From Calliopum simillimum (Eukaryota; Arthropoda; Insecta; Diptera; Lauxaniidae): a DNA stretch of 64,000 bases. Positions 45,010-56,000 of the stretch are shown in pieces. Positions within the stretch are counted from its first letter, which is position 1. Each line of letters opens with the position of its first letter. A program made the position numbers and the translations under genes. Where the stretch lies: the NCBI GenBank assembly GCA_951812925.1, contig OX638369.1, positions 66,726,228 through 66,790,227 on the forward strand, in the 5' to 3' direction. Under the pieces are notes generated by a model. It was given only the letters and a program-made list of their open reading frames with translations, was not told where the DNA came from and ran no database searches.

Positions 45010-46023
45010 TTATATCTCTTCGCTTCAACTAACCGCAGAACATTTATTTAATAAAACAAGGTGAAATTTTATCGTAAACGATTTTTTCGAAAAGTTTAGG
45101 TATTGCACGGATAATAGATATTGGCCTATAGTTACAAACGATGTGACTTAGAAAGAAATATTCCACTGGCAAGCGATTTATTAAAGATAAAATACAAAGG
45201 ATAAGCTAATGATTTAGCACAATATTTTAACAAATAGTGTGCGATACCATCCGGACCTTCAGATATTTTGCCTTTGATATTCGCAAGGGAAAGTTCTATG
45301 TCGTATTCGGCTACACTAACGTTACCAATATCGTAAATGGCAACAGGCACTGAGCATTCAGAGACATTAGAGCTATTGTTAGTATATGGGTGATTCTCAG
45401 ATAACTGTACTTTTTGTGTCCTCTGGCGATTTCACCTATACAGTGGCTTTTTTTTCACAAAAAATTACACAATAAGTTAGGAATTATGTTTTTCTAATAG
45501 GGTGGATCGATTTTACCACCAAATAGTTATTGGTCTACTGTGAAAGTTTGCAAACATACCCCAAATGTCACAAACGTGGCATGTCCTACCCCTGCTTTCA
45601 AAAAACATAACGATAAAAAACGACAAAAAAACGGAAATAGAACAGGAAACAAGTTACTACACCCATTAAGTAAATACTTAAGGCTACAATATTTGAGGTC
45701 ATCTGCAGTTTTAAATAATTTTTAGAGGTCGCAAGTTCGAATTGAAATCTGTCCCCTAGTTTTGGAAAAAAAAATTTCTTGAAAGCATTATGTTACTACT
45801 GCATGATACTACTATATCAGTCAATAGACTGCACTACATATGCGTTAATTCCGATCACTATCCGTCACCCAAAGGTTATCATGTCCAGAACCGTCCAAAA
45901 AAAAATCTGTTTGAGTTTTATAGGGCAGTTTATATACAAAAGCAGGTTTTTTTTAAAAACTATGGTAGCCCATTCGTCATTTTTTTTATTTAAATAGGAC
46001 CAGAAAAATTTACTGTTAGTCTG
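45010..46023 (-). pseudogene. LINE (5'-inverted copy): RT fragment
   Basis: From 46020 downwards: QTNSKFFWSYLNKKNDEWAT, then a divergent or inserted 45400-45870 stretch, then VSVAEYDIELSLANIKGKIS-EGPDGIAHYLLKYCA and PLYFIFNKSLASGIF, and after a stop CNYRPISIIRAIPKLFEKIV. The order linker, GPDGI, RPIS...FEKI is the start of a Jockey-like reverse transcriptase. It continues, toward higher coordinates, at 49100-49456 and 50602-51945. Stops and shifts show it is dead. Confidence 0.7.
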
Positions 46024-46670
46024 GAGTGGAATCGGCTAAGGTGATAGTTGATTGTTGACTATCAAATATCACACTTTTGCTCAGTGTAAGGTGATTATCA
46101 ACTTCGATTTTTGATTATTGACTATCAACTATCGCATTTTGCTCTACGTAAGGTGATTATCAGCTTGATAGACACAGTTTTTGTGTCATTTTCAAGCGAT
46201 AGCTATTTTGGTATCGTTTTTATATATTTTGGAAGTATTTAACGCCGTAAAGAAGTTTTTAAAAAAGAAAAGAAATGAAAAATATAGAAAAAAAAGAGTT
46301 TCTGAGTTAATGAAATAATACTAAAAGGATGTTAACTTCAGAGATCCTTTTCGGCAATTGTTTTGTTTTCCCAATACGGTTGGGAACTGTAACTTTGAAA
46401 GTAACCTATTGAAGATTTTGTTGATTTCGATGGAAAGTTAATTTTTTTTTTCAGTTTCTCCTTAAGTTTAACCAAATAAAATTTTGACCTCCTTAGAAAT
46501 AAGTCGATGGTGGTTTTCTTTTGGTGCTACTTATAAAATTTATCCCGGGAACTTAATTCAATTGAGATTAATCATAGATGAAGAAGCTTAAGGCACGATG
46601 AGGAAGAAACAGAAACATAAATTGCGTTAATTGCTTCAATATGTAAATAAAAAAAAAAAAACTTTATGTT

Positions 46671-47640
46671 CAGGCATGTCGCAGAATCCGACTCGGTTTT
46701 GGTTTTGGTTTTAGTTTTTATCGGAATTGTTAATCGATAACGACTTGAAATGTGTCGTGTCGTGAAATCCGATTGGATTTAAATTTTTCAAACAAAAGTA
46801 AAACCGATATTCGAATCAGACGTTTGTGAAATAAACCGTCAAAAAAATTGAAAAATTGAAAATAAATTGTGATTTAACTTTAAGAAGAAAATTTAAAGAA
46901 ACTCGTGTTGTTTTGTTGAGTTTAACCATTAAATATACAGACATTTACGTTTTATTTTTTATTCCCGAAACTAAAAAAAAAGGAATGAGCTTTGGGTTGC
47001 AGCAAACTTGCAATTATTGCAATTTAAAAAGTAAGATATTTTAATATGAACTCATCGGTAGTATTTCATATCATAACTGCTAACAACTTTTTAAATTGAA
47101 TGATCTTCTAAACTAGAAGTTGAACGCAAATACTTTTAACGTACTTTTGTAGGAAATTTCCTGTGCTACAAAATTGGAGACCAACATTTTTCTGTAAAAG
47201 TTAGCATAAGCGAGATATTTGCAAAAAACTGATTTTAGCGACCTTTGAGCCTTAATAACTTTTTATGCGCACTCGACTTTGCAATAGACTTTTCACACTT
47301 TATTTATCATGCATAAATAAAGATAATTCCGGTGAAAAAAATTCACTTGGAATTATTTCGCAGAAAAATTTTTATTTTCCTGGGCTAATCCTTAAATAAA
47401 TAGATTTTCTTCTTTTAAATGTTGATTAAAATAACCGTCATAATAAACTTTAAAAAAACGATAGCAATGAGCTTGTCGTTTTATTTCCGAGAAGTAAATG
47501 GATAATATCGGTTTCTGCGACACCCAAAACCGATAGCAAATCCGATTCGAACATGAAAATCGGAATGCACGACACCTAGTCAAATTTTTTGTTGGATTCA
47601 AATCCGATTCCGACACAAATTGGATTCTACGACATGCCTG
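46671..47640. mobile_element. Inverted-repeat element with CAGGCATGTCG ends
   Basis: CAGGCATGTCGCAGAATCC at 46671 and GGATTCTACGACATGCCTG ending at 47640. ATCCGATT-type blocks follow inside both ends. It encloses a right-end fragment of the CCCAGG foldback (about 46985-47390). Target duplication is unclear. Confidence 0.65.
46985..47390. repeat. CCCAGG foldback, right-end fragment
   Basis: Matches 11590-11920 closely, for example GGAGACCAACATTTTTCTGT and TTTTCCTGGGCTAA at the end. Confidence 0.8.
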
Positions 47641-47724
47641 ATTATATATTTGGCAAAAGAAGTGGTTGGTTTATTTGGAAGCTAAACATCTTCAAAATAC
47701 ATAAATAAATACTACATAACGAAA

Positions 47725-48290
47725 ATGTATGTATGTATGTATTCTCCTTTAACTCCTAGGAGGAGCATAGGGCCAATATGAAACATCTCCATTCGTCGCG
47801 ATCCCTTGCGATGACTTTGATCTCTTGCCACGACTTTCCCGATTCTTGGATTTGCTTTTCCAGCGACCTTTTCCAGTTGGATTTGGGTCTACCACGTGCT
47901 CTACTGCCTAGTGGATTTCACTCAAGAGCCAGGCGACAAACTTCGCTGTGTGGTTTCCGGAGAGTGACCAATCCATCCCCAGTTGCGCATCTTGACCTCG
48001 TTTAATATAGCCCTCTGATTGTATTTTTGATGTAGCTCGGCATTTGATATAGTGCGTTATACGCGTTAAGCATTTGTTGACGAATACTTGCAGCTTGTTC
48101 GTTAGTTGTTCAGTAACAAGCCATGTTTCGCACCCATATAACAAAACCGATTTCACATTCGAATCAAAAATGCGCACTCTCGTTTTAGTGGATATAACGG
48201 GTGAAGACCATATTTTGTTCAATTGAGCAAACCCGCCTTTTGCTTTTGCTATTCTTGAGTTGATATCCTCTTTTGCTCCACCATCCATGG
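47725..48290 (-). pseudogene. LINE reverse transcriptase C-terminal fragment
   Basis: Reads DGGAKEDINSRIAKAKGGF, VKSVLLYGCETWLVTEQ, then (shifted) SRARGRPKSNWKRSLEKQ and RDEWRCFILALCSS followed by TAG (47758-47756). The YGCETW and GRPK-x-x-W motifs are typical of the C-terminal half of an RTE/CR1-type ORF2. A CATACATACAT tail at about 47725 marks the 3' end. It is 5'-truncated and frameshifted. Confidence 0.75.
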
Positions 48291-48404
48291 AGATAACGAA
48301 AATGAAAAAGAGTAAATTTCTCTTGCTAATTTTGCGTAAAAAAACCATCACCGAAACCAAGGGAGGGCAGGGTTATTAAATTGGGGACTCTGCACCATCA
48401 ATTT

Positions 48405-48890
48405 GAAGTGTTGAAAAGTGGTTTACAAATGACGTTGAACATTTAGTTCGGCCAAAAGAATTCGTCAGACCAGAAATCGTCGATAAAATTCATGGAATTA
48501 TATTGGACGATCAAAAAATGAAAGTACGTGAGGTGGCTGAGGCTGTAGGCTTCTGAACTGAGCGGGAACGTCACATTTTACATGAATATTTTGTCATACA
48601 AAAGCTATTTCCACGATGTCCGCAGCAATTGCTCACACTCGATCATAAACGTTACAGTGTGACTCCTTCAAAGGAGAGTTTGGCACAATCCGATCGTGAA
48701 CACAAAATGAATCCATCACAAGCCAACAGAGACCAACAAGCATCCAAGATAATGGGTTTCTTCGGAAAAACGTGCCGCGAAGAAGGCCCTTGCAATGAGT
48801 AAAACAATCACCGCCAAATATTATCCTTAGCTTTTGGACAAATTCATGATTAATTCTCAGCAGAAACGACTGCATTTGGCAAAGAAAATT
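48405..48890 (+). pseudogene. Mariner transposase fragment
   Basis: Reads WFTNDVEHLVRPKEFVRPEI and VDKIHGIILDDQKMKVREVA-EAVGF, then decays; later SKTITAKYYP, LLDKFMINSQQKRLHLAKK. These correspond to the second DNA-binding helix-turn-helix and the pre-second-aspartate region of irritans-type mariners. Stops and shifts are frequent. Confidence 0.65.
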
Positions 48891-49099
48891 TATGGCTAAA
48901 CACGTTTGTTTGTTTTTTTTTAACTAAATAAAAACAATAACTGACAACTCTGACAACCAAATTAAATTTCGAAATTGTAAGCGCTCCCACTTATTAAAAA
49001 ATATTCTGTGATCGCTTTACGCAGAGCAATGAAAAGTTGATTATCAAAAACGATAGTCAAAATTGCGACAATCAACTATCACCTTAGCCGATTCCACTC

Positions 49100-49456
49100 C
49101 TGCAATTCATCTTCGGTAGATAATAAATATGCACGATGGAGAAATTTGTTGAGTGTATCAAAATAATTGGATTTAAGTCGCATATCTTCCATAGATTTCA
49201 AAAGCGCTTGTAAGCTTCGTTTTTCTTATTTTTAAGATTACATAGTCGGTTATTGAACCAAGGAGGATTATTATTTAATCTCACCGATTTTAAAGAAACA
49301 AATTCAATAATGGCATCATTAAAATAAGTTAAAAATGTATCATACATGCACTTGCGATCAAATCCGAAGAACAATGATTCCTAATTACATAAATCAAGAT
49401 AAAAATTCATTGCTTCAAAATTAATACCATAATATTATAATAAACAAATCTTTCTA
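49100..49456 (-). pseudogene. LINE (5'-inverted copy): endonuclease-RT linker
   Basis: Reads DRKCMYDTFLTYFNDAIIEF and SVRLNNNPPWFNNRLCNLKN, KKNEAYKRF, then HRAY-like residues and DELQ at the 49100 border. PPWFN and LKN-K-x-x-AYKR mark the linker before the RT of Jockey-like LINEs. It lies between the Harbinger-type element and the CCCAGG fragment. Confidence 0.65.
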
Positions 49457-49541
49457 GCCCAGGAAAATAAGAACTTTTCTGCGAAATAATTCCAAGTGAA
49501 TTTTTTTCACAGGAATTATCTTTATTTATGCATGATTAATA

Positions 49542-50257
49542 CGTAGGTTGCCTTTTATATTTCGGGATTGGGCAACACTAATGTCAATAGCTAAAATCTG
49601 GCAACACCATAATAAAGTTTGATATTTTTTAGCATAAACGTACTCAGAACGTTTTGACGTACGACCATCATTTGTGTTGCTTACAGTGACTTGAAAAAAT
49701 CAATTTGGCAAAAAAAAGGAATTAACTCGTGAACGTTTTCGTGCGATCACTTTTCACAACTTTCGACGTGGATTATCACGATAAGAGTGCATCGATGAAC
49801 TTAAACCTTTGTATGGCGATGAAGCACCATCCTATAGCACTGTGAAAAACTGGTTTAATGAATTCAATCGTGGCCGTCGCTCACTCCAAGACGAATTTCG
49901 TGAAGGTCGTCCAAAATCAGTTGTTGTTCCGGAAACCATTGATGCTGTGCGCCAACTGATATTGCAAGATCGTCATGTGACCTATCGTGAGATTGAGACA
50001 ACCTTAGGCATTAGTGGGACCAGCATACATTCAATATTGCATGAACACCTGGCCGTAAAAAAGGTTTGTTCTCGTTGGAAACCCCATAATTTAGCCATAT
50101 TTTCTTAACTCACTGTAAACAAAACAAATAGCACTTGTACATCAAAACGTTGTGAGTACGCTTATGCTAAAAAATGTCAAACTTTATTATGGTGTTGCCA
50201 GATTTAAGCTATTGACATTAGTGTTGCCCAATCCCGAAATATAAAAGGCAACCCTCG
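49542..50257 (+). mobile_element. Short mariner-type element with long terminal repeats
   Basis: TAGGTTGCCTTTTATATTTC at the left and its complement at the right (GAAATATAAAAGGCAACC); the complementary ends reach about 110 bp. TA stands at the left border and TT at the right. It is inserted in the CCCAGG fragment. It encloses the transposase N-terminus at 49700-50108. Confidence 0.75.
49700..50108 (+). pseudogene. Mariner-type transposase N-terminal half
   Basis: The frame, with one break at 49782, includes KELTRERFRAITFHNFRRGL, LKPLYGDEAPSYSTVKNWF, FNRGRRSLQDEFREGRPKS and a second helix-turn-helix, VTYREIETTLGISGTSIHSI, LHEHLAVKKVCSRW. It then stops. The two helix-turn-helix motifs joined by a GRPKS hook are typical of mariner. 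The whole catalytic domain is deleted, so the element depends on a source elsewhere. Confidence 0.8.
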
Positions 50258-50601
50258 TTAAGTGTGAAAAGTCCATTGCAAATTCGTGTGCGCATGAAAA
50301 GTTATTAAGGCTCAAAGGTTGCTAAAATCAGTTTTTTGCAAATATCTCGCTAATGCTAACTTTTACAGAAAAATGTTGGTCTCCAGTTTTGTACCACAGG
50401 AAATTTCCTACAAAAGAACGTTAAAAGTATTTGCGTAAGACTTCTAGTTTAGGAGATCACCCAATTTAAAAAGTTGTTAACAGTTATGATATGAAATACT
50501 ACCTATGAGTTCATATTAAAATATCTTACTTTTTAAATTGCAGTAACTCTTCAATGAGAAGTTGCACCAACAAAATTGAAACACCGTTTAAAAGATAATT
50601 T

Positions 50602-51945
50602 GATTTTCTATATAGCGTACTAATTTTATTTAGGTTACATTTAACGCCGGTGATCCATATTTTCGATTCTACAACTTTTTCATAAACTTTCACTATTTTT
50701 ATTTTATTTTTAACATATACATTTACTCCACCTGTTCTCGTAGAATTTAACATTTTACTGATTTATAATTCATTACTTCAGTTACAATATGTGGAGTTTT
50801 TTCAGTTTCATGAGTTTCTGTGAGAACTATGAAATCAAAGTTACCATTTTCTATTATTGTCTCCAGTTCCGCTTGATTATTTGCTAAACCTTGTATATTT
50901 GCACACATACCATTTATTACGTTTAGTTGCTAACACAGCCAATTGCCATTTTTTTTTGCTTCAACTTTATTTAAATACACAGGGCACTCTCGCCAGCACG
51001 TTTCATGATCATCGTTTAGTTCCAAATTGAAATGCTCATTAGCTCGGATGCAATTTAAAAATTTTTTTATTACTGTTTTTGCACAATCTTTTGCTTTATG
51101 GTTTCCATGACAATTTGTACATTGTGATTGATTTTTACAAACTTTATCTTTATGTCCATATCCTCCACAATTATAGCAACGTGTTACTTCAATATCATCA
51201 TATATTCGACATCTTTCCCATCCAATACACAAGTTTTCAGCAGTCATAACCTTAAACGTTGTTCTATTTTCGCGCTTTGTTTCGTAAGATTTTATCACTT
51301 TTAATTCACTTTCCTCGATTATCTTATTTTGCTTTTTTAACTGTTGTATTAACGATTGATCATCATGTTTGAAACTCATATTTGCTATAGTGAACCTTGG
51401 ATTAAGAATTTGTGGTATTTTTATTTCATATTTATCTTTCATGGATGATTTAATTGCCTTTTTTATTTTTTCACGTCCGTCGTTGCTTTCACTATCTATG
51501 TATAATTATAACCCCACTTCGCTTATAATGTATGTTGACTATACTCAAATTTTCAGGATCAACATTTTTATTTAAATCTCCCTGGGTTTCATCAACATTT
51601 TGTATGTCTTTTGGTTTGACAATTAGCGGGAATTCTTTGCGTACTTGTGGCAACTCTTTTTGTTTGACAGCTTCCGAGTATGCTTTATTTGCTTTGTTTA
51701 CATTGTTGTTATTATTTAATACTTTTTTGACCTGCTCACACATTTTTGCACTTTCTTTAGTATTGCTTTCCGTATGTTTTGTAATTTTTTTCGCTATAAT
51801 CTAATATAGTTTTATTTTGATCTTGCATTTTTTTCTTGCATTTGCTTCATATCCCTGATGCCTTTCATAAAAGTTTCTTCCGCGGAACTTATAAATTGCT
51901 CATCATATTTGCTTTTCATAAATGATCTTCCCTGAATTATTAAAT
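50602..51945 (-). pseudogene. LINE (5'-inverted copy): ORF1 Gag with zinc knuckles, then endonuclease start
   Basis: ORF1 begins about 51917 (MKSKYDEQFISSAEETF), with a frame slip into ESAKMCEQVKKVLNNNNN, and ends at about 50932 with KVEAKKNGNWLC. Zinc knuckles CYNCGGYGHKDKVC and CTNCHGNHKAKDC (51110-51200) mark a nucleic-acid-binding Gag. About 20 bases later ORF2 starts: NGMCANIQGLANNQ, NFDFIVLTETHE, the first strands of an APE-type endonuclease with its E (TETHE), continuing GGVNVYVKNKIKIV to KSN at 50602. The endonuclease is cut there. Confidence 0.8.
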
Positions 51946-53394
51946 ATTCGCAGTGTCTGTTGTTTGCCGATGATTTAAAACTATATCGTTCCGTTAAATC
52001 TAAACTTGATTTTAGTCTTTTACAATCTGATTTAAACGCAGTTGCCTCCTGGTGTATGTCTAATAATCTTTGTCTTAATATCTCTAAATGTCAATCTATA
52101 TCGTTTTATAGAACAAATTCATCTTTAATTTTTAATTACATTATTAATGATCTCAGTCTTGAACGAGTTTATTGTAAAAAAGATTTGGGAGTGATTTTTG
52201 ATCGCCGTCTTACTTTAAAGATCATATCGACTACATTATATCTAATGCCCTATTCTCACTTGCCTGGTTAACCACATGAATGCTGATTAAGCACTAACCA
52301 GGATAGTTTTCCATATAAAAAGCTTTTCGATTTGTATGGAAAAGATTAGCTAGTTTTTAAATAATTAGATCATTTAACCCAAAAAATCGGCAGGTGGCAT
52401 CTCCAAATTCAAAATATTTCAGGGAAATTAGGAAATTTCCTTTTCTTTTGACAATTGCAAAATGTAAACAAATAAAACATTTTTAATAAAAAGCAAATTA
52501 AAGCTAAAATCAAAAATGTGCTCGTCTCAATTATTTTAAAAAAAATTTAAATAACGAAATGTATAAAAATATATTTGAAAAAAGTGAAAATAGTGTCGTG
52601 ATTTGGTAAACGCCAAAAAAGTGTCATTAAAATGAAAGATGACTCATCCAAATAAAAGGTGTGAACGCGGTTCTGTGATTATCAAGATTTTCTGATTTTA
52701 GGCTGGTTAACCAGGCAAGTGAAAATAGGGTATAAGGCATACTCTATGCTAGAATTTTTAAGGAGGTATTCTAAAGATTTTAGGAATCCTCGTACAATCA
52801 AGCTACTGAATAAAAGTTTGGTAAGACCATTCTTAGAATATTGCAGCGTTATTTGGAACCCCAGTTATACCTAGCATATTCAGATATCTTTTCTACAAGA
52901 TGATTTGGCAAATCAGCATACCTTCTTACTTAACGCGCTGTGCATTGCTTAGTATCTATTCACTTGAATGTCGTCGCATAATGTATTCCGTTGTGTTCAT
53001 TACAGATATTATTCATTGTAAAATTCAATGTCCCAATATTTTATTCAAGAAAAATTTTTATTCGCCTCTTAGAAACCTTAGAGAGAGTTTTCACTTTCGC
53101 TGTAATTTAATCAGTAATTTTGCTCAGCAAGAACCCCTTGCGCAATGCCTTAGTGTTGCTAATGTAAATATTATTAGCTGATATAGACATTTTTCATAAT
53201 TGTTCCAGAGATTGTGTTAAAAGTTATCTTTTTCTGGTTTTAAATCAAATCGGGTTACTTGAACGCTTTTAATTATACGATCTAATTTATATGTATTTAT
53301 GTTATTGTTATTTTTTAGTTAAACAAATTTTGTCTTGTCTGTAAGAGATGTCATCTCTGTTTGACATTGATCAAATAAATAAATAAATAAATAT
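51946..53394 (+). pseudogene. LINE (5'-inverted copy): RT catalytic part and 3' end, sense segment
   Basis: Opens with CLLFADDLKLYRSVKSKLDF (FADD is the RT catalytic box, at about 51963), WCMSNNLCLNISKCQSISFY, KKDLGVIFDRRLTL. It is split by a MITE (52248-52730) and goes on with AYSMLEFLRRYSKDFRNP, LLNKSLVRPFLEYCSVIW and the C-terminus ending NVNIIS at 53181. The 3' UTR ends in CAAATAAATAAATAAATA at 53372-53391. It meets the inverted 5' half head to head at about 51945. Confidence 0.8.
52248..52730. mobile_element. MITE with CCCTATTYTCACTTGCC ends
   Basis: CCCTATTCTCACTTGCCTGG at 52248 and CCAGGCAAGTGAAAATAGGG ending at 52730. It interrupts the RT frame between ISNA and AYSMLEF. No coding capacity. 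Duplication not resolved. Confidence 0.75.
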
Positions 53395-54185
53395 AGTCAA
53401 ATCATCCAACAAAATATCATTTTCATAGATAAGAAAAGATTTCCTAGCAATTGTAGCAGCTGAAATGAGAAGTGGTTGGTGCACTATTCCAATTCTCCAA
53501 AGAATTCTGACAAAGTGTAAACTGGTCGCCACGCCCTTTGAAAAAATCGATGCGAAAGCATTCCCATAGCTAATTCGCAGCATGCCTGGGCAAATTATGT
53601 ATTACTTATTATATAGTACTTATTACTAATTTTTATTTTTTCACTAAGTCTCAAAACTGATAGAATTATAGTATTTAATAACTGGCCGACACGCCCTTTT
53701 CTCGTCGCCTATAGAATCGAACTGAACAATTCAACGACGACCATGTCGACAAGCTACAATTGTAGTTTTAGAATAGTTTTTATCAAAGTGTGCTTTGAGA
53801 TGGGATTTTTCTCACACAGTGAGTCGGCCATCGGCCATCCGACAGAATCACTGTCCCAGTGACAATTATCCTAAGCACCGAAAAGAACAAGTTGCATTAC
53901 TTTTTTTTGTCGAAATAATTTTTCAGTCACACAATGCATATTTGTTCACATGGAATTTAAGCAACCATTTTTTTAACTAACAAATTGAATATAAACCAGT
54001 GATAACTAAACTCAATACAAACGCATTTCGTCAATGTTTAAAAGCTCATTGAAGCTTTTATATATTGCATTAGCTGCAAGTGGCGCAGATATGCACAAAT
54101 ACTGACACAGTTGAACGCTTATCTGTGAGTGAATACGTATACGCACAGCTTTAAGACACAAAAGCTCTAGTACCCGTGGGCATAT
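53395..54185. other. Tc1-like fragment and a 155-bp dispersed repeat
   Basis: 53440-53590 resembles 40250-40440 in inverse orientation (Tc1-like relic). About 53670-53825 (GGCCGACACGCCCTTTTCTC, GATGGGATTTTTCTCACACA) is repeated at 62163-62318 with few differences. No gene was seen. Confidence 0.55.
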
Positions 54186-54189
54186 GCTT

Positions 54190-54960
54190 TGGATATCACT
54201 GATATAAACTAAAAACTTTCACTTTCACCATAGGCACATAGTGTATGAGACCATTTCTCAAAACAAAAATTCATAGTAACACAGTCTTACAGTATCAGGA
54301 TATCACACAGATATACATCCAGTTCACACAAAACAGTCTGTGTGACTTCTTTCCAGTTCTCATAGAACTCATGGTCACACAGACCTATTTAACACAAACT
54401 TCAAGTCACACAGACTTCTTTCCAGTTCACACAGAACTCATGGTCACACAGACCCAGTTCACACAGAACCCTTAGTCACACAGACTTCTTTCCAGTTCAC
54501 ACAGAACTCACGATCACACAGACCCGTTTAACATAAACTTCAAGTCATACAGACTTCCACAAGTAAAATCTCCAACATAAACAACCATTATATACTTAAA
54601 ATTCCGCATATACCAATAACCACACTTTCACGATTAGCACATAGTACCACACATGAAAGAGTATGGGACCAGTTCACAAAACAAACAAAAAAATCATAGT
54701 CACACAGACTTATACTATCAGGATATCACACAGATATCCATCCAGTTCTCACAGAACAGTCGCACAAACTCAATCCAGTTCACACAGAACTCATGGTCAC
54801 ACAGACCCATTTCATTTTAAGTCACACAGACTTCTATACAGTTCACACAGAACTCATGTTCATACTGACCCATTTCTCACAGAACTTACCGTCACACAAA
54901 GAACTTTAAATCGTACAAACTTTTATCAGGATATCACTCAGATATTATGTCAGCTCATAT
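54190..54960. repeat. Minisatellite array with two higher-order units
   Basis: CAGTTCACACAGAACTCATG and GTCACACAGACTTCTTTCC alternate many times. A larger pattern of about 420 bp starts at 54190 (CTTTCACTTTCACCATAGGC) and again near 54605 (CACTTTCACGATTAGCAC), each followed by ATCAGGATATCACACAGATA. Open frames here are repeat translations. Confidence 0.8.
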
Positions 54961-55816
54961 TTGGTCGTATTGTGTTTTACTTAAACCAAATCAAAATCCA
55001 GTTTCTTCAGAAACCCACTCTGTTTGCTCTGGTGCAGCTGTTCTGACAAAGTAATCAAAACCCATGCCAAACAAACGATAAATTGCATTATGTAGCTCGA
55101 AATATTTTTCGCAAATTGACCTGGAGTCAACTTCTCTTCCAAGGCCATATTTTCAGCAGCAGCACCATACTCATCGGTTATGGCATCAGCCACAGTAGAG
55201 GCAGCTTCTGCAAGCAATCCAGTACCATCTGGAGATGACAGCACCTTAAGCGGTATATGATAAAGACCACCATAACGAAATGAGCCTGTCAATGCAGCAT
55301 ATGTTAGATCTTTTAGTGGTTGCACTTCAAGCAGAGCTTTAAATTCGGGCAACGCACCCAGCTTATGATACCAAACACTAACGTTTTCAATATTTTGCGC
55401 ATCCTTAAGTGTGCCATCGGGTGCGAGGAATGATCAGACTGAGATATCAGCTGCGCCCAGTTTATCGCCAATAAGGAAATGTGAAACCTTAAGGCGTCCA
55501 TCGAGCCTCTTCACCAATGCATTAAGTACGGGCAGCGCGCTTGGATCGGCACGATGACTCACAGCCAAATGATGAGCAAGTGCAGGCGCTAACAAAGTGC
55601 AAGCCATTCATCACGCTGCAGCCCTTTATCAGGGAAAAAGTACTTTGCTACCGCATCAGTTGAGAACGCCATCGTCCAGCTCCAAAGATGGCATAATGAA
55701 GAAATTATTTCCTGCTGCATCATTGAGTTAACTTTCTGTACGGCAACTTCACATTTGACAAACTTTGCCAACATTTGGAACTTCAATGGATTTCCTTCAT
55801 TTGTGTAGACTTTCAT
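54960..55816 (-). pseudogene. Methionyl-tRNA synthetase pseudogene (cytosolic type), deleted
   Basis: Minus strand from 55816: MKVYTNEGNPLKFQMLAKF, then (shifting frames) MPSLELDDG, AFSTDAVAKYFFPDKGLQ, LKVSHFLIGDKLGAADIS, NVSVWYHKLGALPEFKALLE, then QPLKDLTYAAL: an N-terminal GST-like domain. The text then runs AEAASTVADAITDEYGAAAE-NMALEEKLTP, and in another frame IYRLFGMGFDYF and AAPEQTE. DEYG-x-A-x-EN-x-ALEEKLTP and FDYF-x-R-x-x-x-PEQTE are catalytic-domain blocks of cytosolic methionyl-tRNA synthetase. The HIGH-containing part between linker and DEYG is missing. No introns were seen. It carries several frameshifts and a stop, and lies intronic in NPC1. Confidence 0.72.
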
Positions 55817-56000
55817 TTTGTTTTCACCAATTTCTGAACTAATTCTTTATTCTTTTTTATTGATTCGAACATGGCAAATGTTTAAAATCAATTTAATTTT
55901 GATATTTAACTTTGCTATTGGGTGTACAACTTAAAAACCGGAATTTGACGGTGGATGTCCGTACTAACAAATATCGTGAAAGCTCGAACTTTATATATAT

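Larger units (their letters stand above)
46024..49099. mobile_element. Inverted-repeat element with 3-bp duplication CTG (PIF/Harbinger-type?)
   Basis: GAGTGGAATCGGCTAAGGTG at 46024 and its complement ending at 49099; CTG flanks both sides (46021-46023, 49100-49102). Excision rejoins a LINE frame (DELQTNSKFFW). Three-base duplications are characteristic of PIF/Harbinger. Subterminal GATAGTTGATTGT-type inverted blocks repeat. The interior holds an inverted-repeat element (46671-47640), a LINE 3' fragment and a mariner fragment; no Harbinger transposase is seen. Confidence 0.65.
49457..50601. repeat. CCCAGG foldback, left-end fragment, interrupted
   Basis: AGCCCAGGAAAATAAG at 49457; matches 9095-9530 closely, but is split by the short mariner 49542-50257. 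It ends at about 50601 inside the arm, so the rest of the element is lost. Confidence 0.8.

Noticed and set aside
54190..54960. CRISPR-like array
   Set aside because: Eukaryotic intron, no unique equal-length spacers; units are contiguous minisatellite repeats.
54245..55046. Open frames in the CACACAGA array
   Set aside because: Simple repeat translation lacking stops by composition.
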